NCBI GenBank assembly: GCA_038889235.1
Contig: JAWAHN010000003.1
Location: forward strand, 381,673 to 445,672
Length of the DNA: 64,000 nt
Source of the DNA: Candidatus Jordarchaeales archaeon
GTDB taxonomy: Archaea > Asgardarchaeota > Jordiarchaeia > Jordiarchaeales > Freyrarchaeaceae
Direction of reading: 5' to 3'
Positions 35,316 to 44,455 of the stretch are shown here, piece after piece (position 1 is the stretch's first letter; every line of letters starts with the position of its first letter). Position numbers and translations under genes: made by a program. Under the pieces are notes generated by a model that saw only the letters and a list, made by a program, of their open reading frames with translations, was not told the DNA's origin and searched no databases.

Positions 35316-36416
35316 ATGGCGAAGATCACCGTGTCCATAATAAAGGCGGACATAGGTTCGCTTGCAGGACACCATGTGGTTTACGATGAGTGCATCGAAG
35401 TGGCGAAGGATTGCTTGCAGAAAGGTGTAGACGAAGGTATAATTCTAGATTACTATGTGACTAACTGCGGCGACGACTTGGAGTTAATAATGAGCCACAG
35501 GAGGGGTGAGTCAAACCCTGAAGTGCACAGGCTGGCTTGGGACACCTTCCTGAAGGCAGCTGAGGTTGCGCGTAAGTTTAAGCTGTACGCCGCCGGGCAG
35601 GATTTGCTAAAGGACACATTTTCAGGGAACGTTAAGGGTATGGGTCCCGGTGTGGCGGAGCTCGAATTTGAGGAGAGGAGGTCGGATCCAGTAATATGCT
35701 TCATGGCGGACAAGACAGAGCCGGGAGCCTTTAACCTCCCGATGTACAAGATCTTCGCCGACCCGTTTAACACGGCTGGACTAGTGATAGACCCATCCAT
35801 GCATGATGGCTTCGTTTTCGAGGTCTACGACGTCATAGACCACCAGTACGTGAGGCTTTCGTGCCCCGAGGAACTCTATGACCTGCTCGCGATAATAGGG
35901 ACGCCTGGAAGGTATGTTGTGAGGAAGGTTTACAAAAAGGATGGAACACCTGCAGCGGCCGTATCGACGACGAGGCTTAGTCTCATAGCCGGCAAATACG
36001 TAGGTAAGGATGACCCGTGCGCAATAGTAAGAGCACAACACGGGCTACCTGCAGTAGGAGAAGTTCTTGAGCCGTTTGCCCTCCCGTACCTCGTCGCCGG
36101 CTGGATGAGAGGAAGCCACCATGGGCCACTAATGCCCGTCTCGCAAAAGGATGCCAAGTGCACACGGTTCGACGGCCCACCGAGGATAGTTGCGCTAGGG
36201 TTCCAGGTTAGCGACGGTAAGCTTATAGGGCCAGCCGACCTCTTCGACGACCCAGCCTTCGACGAGGCGAGGAGAATGGCAAACCAGATAGCAGACTACA
36301 TGAGAAGACATGGACCGTTCATGCCACACAGGCTTGGACCAGAAGAGATAGAATATACTACTCTGCCACAAGTTATCGAGAAGCTGAAAGACAAATTTGT
36401 AAAAGAAGAAGATTAG
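35316..36416 (+). CDS. fbp: Fructose-1,6-bisphosphate aldolase/phosphatase, archaeal bifunctional
   Basis: A 366-residue enzyme that condenses triose phosphates and removes the 1-phosphate, making gluconeogenesis one-way. The opening MAKITVSIIKADIGSLAGHH and the downstream DTFSGNVKGMGPGVAELEF, CFMADKTEPGAFN and SQKDAKCTRFDGPPRI are signatures of the FBPA/P family, including the aspartates that bind magnesium and the Schiff-base lysine region. ATG 35316 is chosen because GGGGGAG lies upstream and the protein then begins exactly as the family does. With archaeal PEP carboxylase in the window it supports an autotrophic or gluconeogenic lifestyle. Confidence 0.96.
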   Translation: MAKITVSIIKADIGSLAGHHVVYDECIEVAKDCLQKGVDEGIILDYYVTNCGDDLELIMSHRRGESNPEVHRLAWDTFLKAAEVARKFKLYAAGQDLLKDTFSGNVKGMGPGVAELEFEERRSDPVICFMADKTEPGAFNLPMYKIFADPFNTAGLVIDPSMHDGFVFEVYDVIDHQYVRLSCPEELYDLLAIIGTPGRYVVRKVYKKDGTPAAAVSTTRLSLIAGKYVGKDDPCAIVRAQHGLPAVGEVLEPFALPYLVAGWMRGSHHGPLMPVSQKDAKCTRFDGPPRIVALGFQVSDGKLIGPADLFDDPAFDEARRMANQIADYMRRHGPFMPHRLGPEEIEYTTLPQVIEKLKDKFVKEED

Positions 36417-37399
36417 CCCTTTTTCACCTGGACTCAGCATCCAAGAAGCAGAGAAATAAACACGCTACATACATTCCCTTTTTCTAGTTTTTATTAAAGG
36501 ATCCAGTTAGTTTTATAAGTGCACGGATTCATTAAGACCCGCTCAGGAAGCGACACGTTGACAAGAGCGTACACGTCCACGACCACGCTCCGGTAAGCTC
36601 AATTCCAAAACAATAATGTAATAAAGATAAAAGCAAGAAGAGTGCTAAGGCCGTTATAACAGCTATATGGAGAATTAATTACTGCTTTACTAACTATCTG
36701 ACCTCCTTCCCGCCCTAAAGGGCGAAGCTTTCGGATGTGTAAAAAATGGGCGCTTTATTGAGATTAAAGGAGACCTAAATTTCGTCTAATTTTCACAAAC
36801 CTTCTCTTTAGGCAGACTTTGCAAGATTTTCAACTCTATTTTTCTACGCAAAGCTACGTGTGGCTTCCAATCTTCCTCCTGTCATGAGCAAATGTTCGTA
36901 GGCCTATGCGATTGAAGCAACCTATCTTATGACGGTTTCGCATTCCATAGTGAGGCTTGGAGATGGGTCTGAGTTAAGTGGGTATGTTTAGTGGGTTGTT
37001 TTCGTTCCTATAACCTTTCCCTCTCGATTAACCCTTTGAGGGCTCCTTTGGGGGGGCCAACTCCCCGCGTCTGAAGGCTCAAAACAGCTGCAACCGTCCT
37101 ACCATTGCTAGTCCGCACTCTCCGTGCTTCATCATCCTGACCGGGATATGAAGCCCCAGAGCAGACTGGGTTTTAGATGACTTAGCCGGGCTACTAGACG
37201 CCCACCAAGAACAAAGCAGTCAACCCACACTTAAACCCATATGCCCCAAAACCACTAACTACGGCGTTGTGAAGCGGTTCGTGCGACTAGATTTCCCTTT
37301 TTCGTTGTCGTGTCTCAAACTATTCACTTGTTTCTGTGTTGTGTTAGTATCACAAATTTTAAATAACCATGTTGTAAAAGTCGTTGAGGGTTTTACGGG
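36417..37399. other. Long intergenic region with decayed sequence
   Basis: About 980 bases without an intact gene. It holds the IS605-like end at 36697-36730. A leftward fragment of about 31 codons beside it (QEEDWKPHVALRRKIELKI and onward) may be a degraded frame. Scattered protein-like pieces on the minus strand lie around 37000-37250. The carA promoter (TTTTAAATAACC at about 37357-37368) closes the region. I see no tRNA or intact gene. Confidence 0.45.
36697..36730 (-). mobile_element. Possible right end of an IS200/IS605-family element, decayed
   Basis: Read leftward, GAAGCTTCGCCC is followed by TTTAGGGCGGGAAGGAGGTC and AGA. The perfect hairpin CGCCCT-AA-AGGGCG (36711-36724) followed by GGAGGTCAGA is the arrangement found at the right ends of many archaeal IS200/IS605 (tnpB) elements. 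No tnpB frame survives next to it, so this would be a relic or a small non-autonomous copy. Confidence 0.45.
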
Positions 37400-38542
37400 T
37401 TGAAACCGACGGCTCGGCAGGTCAAGAACGCCGCCTTAGTCTTGGAAGACGGCACTTTCTTTCTCGGTTATGGTTTCGGTGCTGTTGGCCGTGTTTCCGG
37501 CGAGGTTGTGTTTAACACTGGTATGGTTGGATATGTGGAGAGTTTAACTGACCCGTCTTATCACGGGCAGATACTCACCCTGACTTACCCCCTTGTCGGC
37601 AACTACGGTGTTCCCTCGTTCAAAGTTGTTGACAAATGGGGGCTACCGGTCTACTTCGAGTCTGATGGTATTAAGGTTCAGGGGTTGGTGGTTCATGAGT
37701 GCTGCAAGACGCCAAGCCACTGGAACTCAGCTGAGAGTCTCGATGAGTGGCTTAGAAGAGAAGGAGTTCCGGGGATAGAAGGCATAGACACGAGGATGCT
37801 CACTAAGAAGTTGAGGATTAAGGGGGTCATGTTGGGGATACTGGAAGTGTGTGAAAAGGGTGTCGAGCCGGACGTAGACGAGCTTCTCAGAGAGGTCAAG
37901 AAGGTGAGAGACCCAAACGAAAGGAAGCTTGCGTCCGAGGTTTCGTGCAGAGAGCCGGTTGTCTATGGAAATGGTGGGAGGAAACGCGTTGTCTTGATAG
38001 ACTGCGGGGTTAAACTGAGCATCCTACGCCAACTACTCAAGAAGGGGCTAGAGGTGGTTAGGGTACCTTACGGGGTTACAGTTGACGAGGTACTGGATTA
38101 CAGGCCTGACGGGGTTGTCGTAAGCAACGGCCCCGGGGATCCGAGGCGGGCTAACGAGGTCATTGAAACTGTTAGAGGTCTTCTAGCCGAGGAGGTGCCG
38201 GTTTTCGGTATATGTTTAGGCAACCAGATACTGGCGTTGGCCTGCGGGGGGGACACCTATAAGCTTAAGTATGGTCACAGGTCGCAGAATCAGCCATGCG
38301 TGGACGTTAGCACAGGTAGGTGTTATATCACCAGCCAGAACCACGGCTATGCTGTGAGCGAGGAATCGCTGGCTGGAACGGGGCTCGAAGTATCCTTCAT
38401 CAACGCTAACGATAGGACTGTTGAGGGTGTTAGACACGGGAAGCTGCCAGCTTTTTCCGTTCAGTTCCACCCCGAGCACTCGCCGGGGCCTGTGGACACC
38501 GAGTGGCTTTTCGACGCCTTTGCAAAAATGATGGGAGGTTAA
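37400..38542 (+). CDS. carA: Carbamoyl-phosphate synthase, small (glutaminase) subunit
   Basis: A 380-residue subunit that releases ammonia from glutamine for carbamoyl phosphate used in pyrimidine and arginine synthesis. The N-terminal domain has LEDGTFFLGYGFGA and FNTGMVGYVESLTDPSYHGQ. The class I amidotransferase domain has the nucleophile in VFGICLGNQILALACGG and the histidine-glutamate pair in VQFHPEHSPGP. The TTG start follows a TATA box at about 37357-37366 and a short leader. The carB ATG lies three bases after its stop, so the two form an operon. Confidence 0.96.
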   Translation: MKPTARQVKNAALVLEDGTFFLGYGFGAVGRVSGEVVFNTGMVGYVESLTDPSYHGQILTLTYPLVGNYGVPSFKVVDKWGLPVYFESDGIKVQGLVVHECCKTPSHWNSAESLDEWLRREGVPGIEGIDTRMLTKKLRIKGVMLGILEVCEKGVEPDVDELLREVKKVRDPNERKLASEVSCREPVVYGNGGRKRVVLIDCGVKLSILRQLLKKGLEVVRVPYGVTVDEVLDYRPDGVVVSNGPGDPRRANEVIETVRGLLAEEVPVFGICLGNQILALACGGDTYKLKYGHRSQNQPCVDVSTGRCYITSQNHGYAVSEESLAGTGLEVSFINANDRTVEGVRHGKLPAFSVQFHPEHSPGPVDTEWLFDAFAKMMGG

Positions 38543-38545
38543 GTG

Positions 38546-41500
38546 ATGCCGCGCTTCGAGTGGATTAAAAAAGTCCTGATCCTCGGAAGTGGGGCCATAA
38601 GAATTGGGCAGGCGGGCGAGTTCGACTATTCCGGTAGCCAGGCGCTGAAGGCATTAAAGGAGGAAGGGATACAGACCGTACTAATCAACCCGAATGTGGC
38701 AACCATCCAGACGGATCTTAGAATGGCTGATAAGGTCTACCTATTACCCGTGACAGTTGACTTCGTTAGGGAGGTTATTGAGCGAGAGAGGCCCGACGGA
38801 ATACTACTAGGCTTCGGCGGGCAGACCGCCCTGAACTGCGGAGTCGAGCTAGCTGATAAGGGGATCTTGGAGAAGTATGGCGTTGAGGTTCTCGGAACCC
38901 CTATAGAATCGATAAAAGCTACCGAGGACAGGGAGCTGTTCAGGAGGGCGATGATAGAAGCCAAAGTACCCGTACTCGAGAGCGCGCCTGCAACGTCTGT
39001 TGAGGAGGCTCTTGAAGTAGCTGAGAGAATAGGGTACCCTGTAATAGTGAGGGTTGCATACACCCTTGGTGGGAAAGGTTCAGGCGTAGCACGCAACCCC
39101 AATGAGCTAACTGAGATAGCCAGCAGAGGACTTGCACAGAGCATGATTAGGCAGATTCTAATCGAGAAATATGTTGGAAAGTGGAAGGAGATCGAGTACG
39201 AGGTGGTCAGGGACTACGAAGACAACTGTATTACAGTGTGTAACATGGAGAACATCGACCCAATGGGTGTCCACACAGGGGACTCGATAGTCGTCGCTCC
39301 AAGCCAGACCCTCACGAACAGAGAGTACCACCTTTTAAGGGAGGCGGCAATAAAGGCGGTGAGATATCTGCGCATAGTCGGGGAGTGCAACATACAATTC
39401 GCCCTCCACCCCAAGAGCGAGGAGTTCTACGCGATAGAGATAAACGCCAGGCTGTCGCGCTCATCAGCCCTAGCTTCAAAGGCAACCGGATATCCCTTGG
39501 CGTACATAGCCGCCAAGCTAGCGATAGGTTACACGCTGCCCGAACTAATGAACAAGGTTACCATGATAACCACCGCATGCTTTGAGCCAGCCTTAGACTA
39601 TGTAATTGTGAAGTTCCCCCGCTGGGATCTGCAGAAGTTCATCAATGTTAGCCGCAGCATAGGCCCGCAGATGAAGAGCGTCGGGGAGGTCATGGCTATA
39701 GGGCGCTGCTTCGAGGAAGCTATACAGAAAGCTGTCAGGATGCTCGATATAGGGAAGGTCGGCGTCGTAGGAAACGTCGACGAGGAAAAGCCGGAGCCTA
39801 TAGAACACATAGAGTACATACTTGCTAACCCAACAGATGAACGCTTCTTCAAGATAGTCAAGGCGTTAAAGTACGGTTTGAGCGTGGAGAGAATTTACGA
39901 GCTTAGCGGAATAGACCCATGGTTCATCCACAAGATAAAGAACATAGTGGACATGGAAAAGGAGCTTAAGGAAGCGGGGAGGAGGGGTATCGACAGGCTC
40001 AGTGAAGAGGAGCTGAGGGATTTAGTCTCGAGGGCGAAGAGGCTCGGCTTCTCAGACAAGCAGATTGCAAGCTACTTCGGTATGGATGAGCTTGAGGTTA
40101 GGAGACTGAGGAAGAGACTGGGAGTAATACCGGTAGTTAAGCAAATTGACACGCTGGCGGCGGAGTGGCCTGCAAAGACAAACTATCTCTACTTAACTTA
40201 CGGTGGTAGCGAAGACGACGTATCGTTCGAAGGCGAGGACAAGGTTATTGTTCTTGGCGCTGGGACGTACAGGATAGGAAGCTCTGTAGAGTTTGACTGG
40301 TGTTGCGTCAACACGGTTTTCGCCCTAAAGAAGAACGGCGTGAAAGAAGTTATAATCGTGAACTACAACCCTGAAACTGTATCAACAGACTACGACATAA
40401 GCGACAAACTATACTTTGAGGAGCTGACTTTTGAGAGGGTCCTCGACATATACGAGAAAGAGAACCCAAGAGGAGTAATAGTGTCAGTTGGAGGGCAGAT
40501 CCCGAACAACATAGCCCACAAGCTCGCCAGGGCGGGGGTCAGAATATTCGGGACGGCGGGCGAGGACGTTGATAGGGCGGAAGACAGGGCTAAGTTTAGC
40601 GCTCTCTTAGAGAGCCTCGGCATACCGCAACCGCCGTGGAGCAAGCTAACATCACTTGAGGAAGCAAAGGAGTTCGCGAGAAAAGTTGGGTACCCCGTCC
40701 TCGTGCGTCCCAGCTACGTCCTGTCTGGCGCCGCTATGAGAGTAGCCTATACTGAGGAGCAACTCGAGGACTTCCTCGTTTTAGCCTCATCTGTCTCGCG
40801 CGAGCACCCTGTAGTGATATCGAAGTTCATAGAAGGAGCGAGAGAGGTTGAAGTTGACGGGGTAAGCGATGGAGAGGATACACTCATAGGAGCCATAATA
40901 GAGCACGTGGAGGACGCGGGCGTGCACTCCGGGGACGCCACAATGATCATACCGCCCTTCAGCCTCACAGAGGAAGTAATCAAGATGATAGAGGAATACA
41001 CATGCAAGATAGCTTCCGCTCTTAGGATAAAGGGCCCGTTCAACATACAATACCTTGTCAAGGACGGGAAAGTGTACGTCATAGAGTGCAACCTGAGGGC
41101 GTCCCGCTCCATGCCCTATGTCAGCAAGACGATAGGAGTCAACCTCATGGAAGTGGCCGTCCCAGTCATGCTTGGAAAGAAGCTGAGGGAGCTGAACGTT
41201 AAAGTCCCCCGCCGTCTTCCACACTACGGCGTAAAGGTACCGCAGTTCTCGTTCATGAGGCTTGACGGAGCGGACCCAGTGCTCGGCGTCGAAATGATGT
41301 CAACGGGTGAAGTGGCCTGCTTGGGCGACACACTAGAAGAAGCGTTCCTTAAAGCCCTCTTAGCAGCAGAGTTCGAGGTCCCATTGAACAGTGGCAGAAT
41401 ACTGGTGACGGTTGGTGGTAAAGCGCTTAAACAGGAGATGATCCCCATAGCTAGGAAGCTTGCCGAGATGGGGTACGAGATATATGCCACCGAGCACACT

Positions 41501-41866
41501 GCTGAGGCGCTCATTAATGCGGGGATAAAGGACGTGAAAGTGGTCTACAAGATAAGTGAGCCGCAGAGGAAGCCCAACATAAGGGACTTGATCCTCGAAA
41601 GGAAGATAGACTTGGTCATCAACATCCCGAGAACTGGGACGCTTGAAAAGTACGCTGACATGATGAAGGACGAGTATATGATAAGGAGGAAGGCGACTGA
41701 GTACAATATACCGGTCATCACGAACATAAAGATGGCTAAGAGTCTCGTCGCGGCACTTGAAAACTTGAGGAAGAGCGGAAGGAAGCTCTCGGCAAAATCC
41801 CTTAACGAGTACCTTGAAGCCCTGAAGCTTACCGAGAAAAAGCTCGCTGTCTGTGATGGTGGATAG
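38546..41866 (+). CDS. carB: Carbamoyl-phosphate synthase, large subunit
   Basis: A 1106-residue synthetase with two ATP-grasp halves. The first half opens KVLILGSGAIRIGQAGEFDY and the second KVIVLGAGTYRIGSSVEFDW. Each has the family EIN/ECN metal-ligand motifs (AIEINARLSRSSALASKATG and VIECNLRASRSMPYVSKTIG). A middle oligomerisation domain and a C-terminal methylglyoxal-synthase-like allosteric domain (from about residue 945) complete the usual plan. ATG 38546 follows GGGAGGTTAAGTG, and GTG 38543 is an alternative. Both halves look intact. Confidence 0.97.
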   Translation: MPRFEWIKKVLILGSGAIRIGQAGEFDYSGSQALKALKEEGIQTVLINPNVATIQTDLRMADKVYLLPVTVDFVREVIERERPDGILLGFGGQTALNCGVELADKGILEKYGVEVLGTPIESIKATEDRELFRRAMIEAKVPVLESAPATSVEEALEVAERIGYPVIVRVAYTLGGKGSGVARNPNELTEIASRGLAQSMIRQILIEKYVGKWKEIEYEVVRDYEDNCITVCNMENIDPMGVHTGDSIVVAPSQTLTNREYHLLREAAIKAVRYLRIVGECNIQFALHPKSEEFYAIEINARLSRSSALASKATGYPLAYIAAKLAIGYTLPELMNKVTMITTACFEPALDYVIVKFPRWDLQKFINVSRSIGPQMKSVGEVMAIGRCFEEAIQKAVRMLDIGKVGVVGNVDEEKPEPIEHIEYILANPTDERFFKIVKALKYGLSVERIYELSGIDPWFIHKIKNIVDMEKELKEAGRRGIDRLSEEELRDLVSRAKRLGFSDKQIASYFGMDELEVRRLRKRLGVIPVVKQIDTLAAEWPAKTNYLYLTYGGSEDDVSFEGEDKVIVLGAGTYRIGSSVEFDWCCVNTVFALKKNGVKEVIIVNYNPETVSTDYDISDKLYFEELTFERVLDIYEKENPRGVIVSVGGQIPNNIAHKLARAGVRIFGTAGEDVDRAEDRAKFSALLESLGIPQPPWSKLTSLEEAKEFARKVGYPVLVRPSYVLSGAAMRVAYTEEQLEDFLVLASSVSREHPVVISKFIEGAREVEVDGVSDGEDTLIGAIIEHVEDAGVHSGDATMIIPPFSLTEEVIKMIEEYTCKIASALRIKGPFNIQYLVKDGKVYVIECNLRASRSMPYVSKTIGVNLMEVAVPVMLGKKLRELNVKVPRRLPHYGVKVPQFSFMRLDGADPVLGVEMMSTGEVACLGDTLEEAFLKALLAAEFEVPLNSGRILVTVGGKALKQEMIPIARKLAEMGYEIYATEHTAEALINAGIKDVKVVYKISEPQRKPNIRDLILERKIDLVINIPRTGTLEKYADMMKDEYMIRRKATEYNIPVITNIKMAKSLVAALENLRKSGRKLSAKSLNEYLEALKLTEKKLAVCDGG

Positions 41867-41878
41867 AGGTGATACCTT

Positions 41879-43279
41879 TTGAGCAGGGGTTATGGTAAGG
41901 TTGACGAGGAAGTGCTTAGCAGGCTGGTCGATGCTTTAGGCGAAAGGAACGTTAAAACAGACGTTGTCGAAAGGTACGCTTACTCAACTGATGCGTCACT
42001 TTTCAGCTCGCTTCCAGACGTTGTGGTGACGCCGGAGAGCTGCAGCCAAGTTGTGGAAGTAGTAAAGATAGCCTCGGAAAAACGTATCCCGGTGACGCCT
42101 AGAGGCGGCGGGACAGGGCTGTGTGGTGGAGCGGTCCCCGTTTACGGTGGGATAGTCGTCGACATGAGCAAGATGAACAGGATACTGGAGGTGGACCTTG
42201 AAAACTTCTGTGTCGTCACCGAAGCCGGGGTTACCCCTGAAAATCTCAATAAGGAGCTTGCGAAACATGGCTTCTTCTTCCCTCCTTCTCCTGGAAGCAA
42301 GAGGATGTGCACAATAGGAGGCATGATCGCAACCAACGCTGGCGGAATGCACGCGGTGAAATACGGTGTCACAAGGAACTTCGTACTCGGACTAAAGCTG
42401 GTTATCCCTCCAGGAGAAGTCTTAAACTTAGGCGGCAAGGTTCTCAAGAGGTGTCTGGGCTATGATCTGATTCAGCTTGTCGTCGGCTCTGAGGGGACCC
42501 TTGGCATAATCACCGAGGCGACGCTCAGGATACTGCCGTTGCCCGAGGAGTCAGCGGTCGTTGTCGCCTTCTTCGACGACATTTCTACCGCAGCTAAAGT
42601 GGTTAATGCCGTGCTCAGGAGGGTTGTACCCTCGGCGATAGAAATCCTGGATAGTAGATCGATAGAGGCTGTGAACCGCTATATGCCGTCACTCAACTTG
42701 CCACAGGCGGGGGCAGCCCTGTACTTCGAGGTTGAAGGAAGCAGGCCGGAGGTTGAAAGGCAGGTGCAAGTGATAGTGGAGGCGTGTAAGGCGCATGGTG
42801 GGAGAATTGAGTGGACCACCGATCCGAAGGAGAAGGAAAAGCTCTTGGCTGGAAGGGAAGTTGTCGGAGGAGCAATAATGAACGTAGATCAGAGGAGGGT
42901 GAGGGTTTACGAAGCCGAAGACGTCTGCGTCCCCATAGCTCAGCTCCCCCGCTTCGTTGAGGAGGCACACCGCATCTCGGAAAAGTACGGGGTTCCCGTC
43001 TGCATATATGGACACGCTGGGGATGGCAACTGTCACTCCGGCATAATGATAGACCCAACTAACAGGGAGGAGTGGGTGAAGATGCGGGCGATGGCGAAGG
43101 AGATTTACGAACTAGCTGTGAGGCTTGGTGGGAACATAAGTGGGGAGCACGGAATAGGGCTGCTGAGGGCAGGGTACATGGAGAGCATAAATGAGAGAGC
43201 ACTGCAGTTGATGAGAAAAGTGAAAGAGGCGTTTGACCCCCAGGGAATTCTCAACCCGGGGAAGATGGGGCTCGACTGA
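41879..43279 (+). CDS. FAD-linked oxidase, GlcD/D-lactate dehydrogenase type
   Basis: A 466-residue flavoprotein. The PCMH-type FAD domain shows PVTPRGGGTGLCGGAVPVYG (residues 64-83), PGSKRMCTIGGMIATNAGG and YDLIQLVVGSEGTLGIITEA. The C-terminal cap has YGHAGDGNCHSGIM and GGNISGEHGIGLLRAGYM. It should oxidise a 2-hydroxy acid such as lactate or glycolate. In archaea the partner that takes the electrons is often an HdrD-like CCG protein, and one is encoded at 55329-56609. It starts at TTG after AGAGGTGAT, 12 bases behind carB. Confidence 0.92.
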   Translation: MSRGYGKVDEEVLSRLVDALGERNVKTDVVERYAYSTDASLFSSLPDVVVTPESCSQVVEVVKIASEKRIPVTPRGGGTGLCGGAVPVYGGIVVDMSKMNRILEVDLENFCVVTEAGVTPENLNKELAKHGFFFPPSPGSKRMCTIGGMIATNAGGMHAVKYGVTRNFVLGLKLVIPPGEVLNLGGKVLKRCLGYDLIQLVVGSEGTLGIITEATLRILPLPEESAVVVAFFDDISTAAKVVNAVLRRVVPSAIEILDSRSIEAVNRYMPSLNLPQAGAALYFEVEGSRPEVERQVQVIVEACKAHGGRIEWTTDPKEKEKLLAGREVVGGAIMNVDQRRVRVYEAEDVCVPIAQLPRFVEEAHRISEKYGVPVCIYGHAGDGNCHSGIMIDPTNREEWVKMRAMAKEIYELAVRLGGNISGEHGIGLLRAGYMESINERALQLMRKVKEAFDPQGILNPGKMGLD

Positions 43280-43385
43280 TTCTAAAAACGAGTTGAGTGA
43301 ACTGACCCTCCATAAGAGGACTGTAGGTCGTGATGGTGAAATCCTTTTAAGAAGGATGTGTGAAGAGAAGAGGGGGTGTGATTTC

Positions 43386-44279
43386 TTGAGCGGTGAACGA
43401 GTCGAGGGGGAAGCTAAGCTGTTAACGGGTGAGGAGTTAAAGAGGGAGGTCAGAGCTCTCAGGAGGGCGAGCGTCTGGTTTGCTGTCAGACACAACCTTT
43501 TCCTGCTGGCGCCTGCAGTACTAACCTTCATCACCGTAGCACTCCTGATATTCGCTTCACTTAAGGCGGTTCAATGGATGCTGGACTCGTTCTACATAGG
43601 CAACCCCAGTCTCTGGTGGCTTCTCGGAGCCCCAACGCTGACTTTGACGGGCTTAAGCGTACCATTGACCCCGGCGTCACTTGCTCTAGCCCTCGCAGCG
43701 ATACCAGTGATACACGTAGTAGCCAAGTTCGTGTACTTCCTCTACCTGCTCGTCTTCGCCAAAATCCTTGTCAAGCCGATACCCGAAGGCTACTACCCCT
43801 ACACGCCTGCAAATCCCATCGTGAGGCAGTTCTTACTGAACGCCACGATAACTGGAACATTCCTGAGCTTCTTCGGTGAAGGACCATGGGCCCGAGCCGA
43901 GCTTAGCAGGTTAATGTACAAGGCTTTGGGGGCGAAGCTTGGGAAGGGAGTGTTCCCCGCGACTATATTGGACCCGTGGATGGTTGAAGTGGGAGATGGA
44001 ACCATTATGGGGGCCTACAGCTGTATAGCGGGACACGCGATAGAAGGGGACAAGATAATGTTCGCCCGCGCTAAGGTGGGGAAAAACTGCGTGCTTGGCT
44101 TCCGCTCCCTCGTGTGGCCTGGAGCTGAGCTCGGCGACAACGTAATCATAGGGACTTACTCCATGGTTCCGAAGGGGGCTAAGCTTCCAAGCAACACCGT
44201 GTGGGTTGGAATACCGGTGAAGCTTGTCAAGAAAATAGGGGGAAGCGAGACACGCGAGGGTGATGCCGCCGGGAGCTGA
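43386..44279 (+). CDS. Membrane-anchored hexapeptide-repeat acyltransferase
   Basis: A 297-residue relative of the protein at 14679-15449. Three hydrophobic segments (about residues 40-65, 85-110 and 115-140) precede a left-handed beta-helix (LGAKLGKGVFPATILDPWMV, then VGDGTIMGAYSCIAGHAIEG, then VWPGAELGDNVIIGTYSMVP), ending VWVGIPVKLVKK. TTG 43386 is used because GGGGGTGTG lies ten bases upstream and a TATA-like CTTTTAA is well placed. The 5' part of the longer frame overlaps the glcD-like gene out of phase. Likely acyl transfer onto a lipid or surface sugar. A clear terminator follows. Confidence 0.8.
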   Translation: MSGERVEGEAKLLTGEELKREVRALRRASVWFAVRHNLFLLAPAVLTFITVALLIFASLKAVQWMLDSFYIGNPSLWWLLGAPTLTLTGLSVPLTPASLALALAAIPVIHVVAKFVYFLYLLVFAKILVKPIPEGYYPYTPANPIVRQFLLNATITGTFLSFFGEGPWARAELSRLMYKALGAKLGKGVFPATILDPWMVEVGDGTIMGAYSCIAGHAIEGDKIMFARAKVGKNCVLGFRSLVWPGAELGDNVIIGTYSMVPKGAKLPSNTVWVGIPVKLVKKIGGSETREGDAAGS

Positions 44280-44285
44280 AGGGTG

Positions 44286-44320
44286 CCCCTTTCCCAGGGG
44301 TTCCTCTTTTTTCTGTTTTT
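44286..44320 (+). terminator. Hairpin plus T-rich terminator
   Basis: CCCCT-ttccc-AGGGG (44286-44300) is followed by TTCCTCTTTTTTCTGTTTTT, just after the acyltransferase stop codon. Stem followed by a T tract fits an intrinsic archaeal terminator. Confidence 0.6.
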
Positions 44321-44383
44321 AAGGCCTCCGGCTTCCCAGCTCACTTTTGCAGGTCCCTTTTTCTAGGGGGAAAACCTTTATTT

Positions 44384-44395
44384 GAAAATGTTTTC
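44384..44395 (+). promoter_or_regulatory. Inverted repeat upstream of the CARF-like regulator gene
   Basis: GAAAA-TG-TTTTC lies just downstream of a TATA-like CTTTATTTG (about 44375-44383) and about 60 bases before the start codon. It is a plausible operator for the adjacent winged-helix protein, by position only. Confidence 0.35.
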
Positions 44396-44455
44396 ATGTG
44401 AATTTTCTGGTCAAGCGTTAATCACACTGAAAGACTCTGATTGTGGTGTCTCCCA

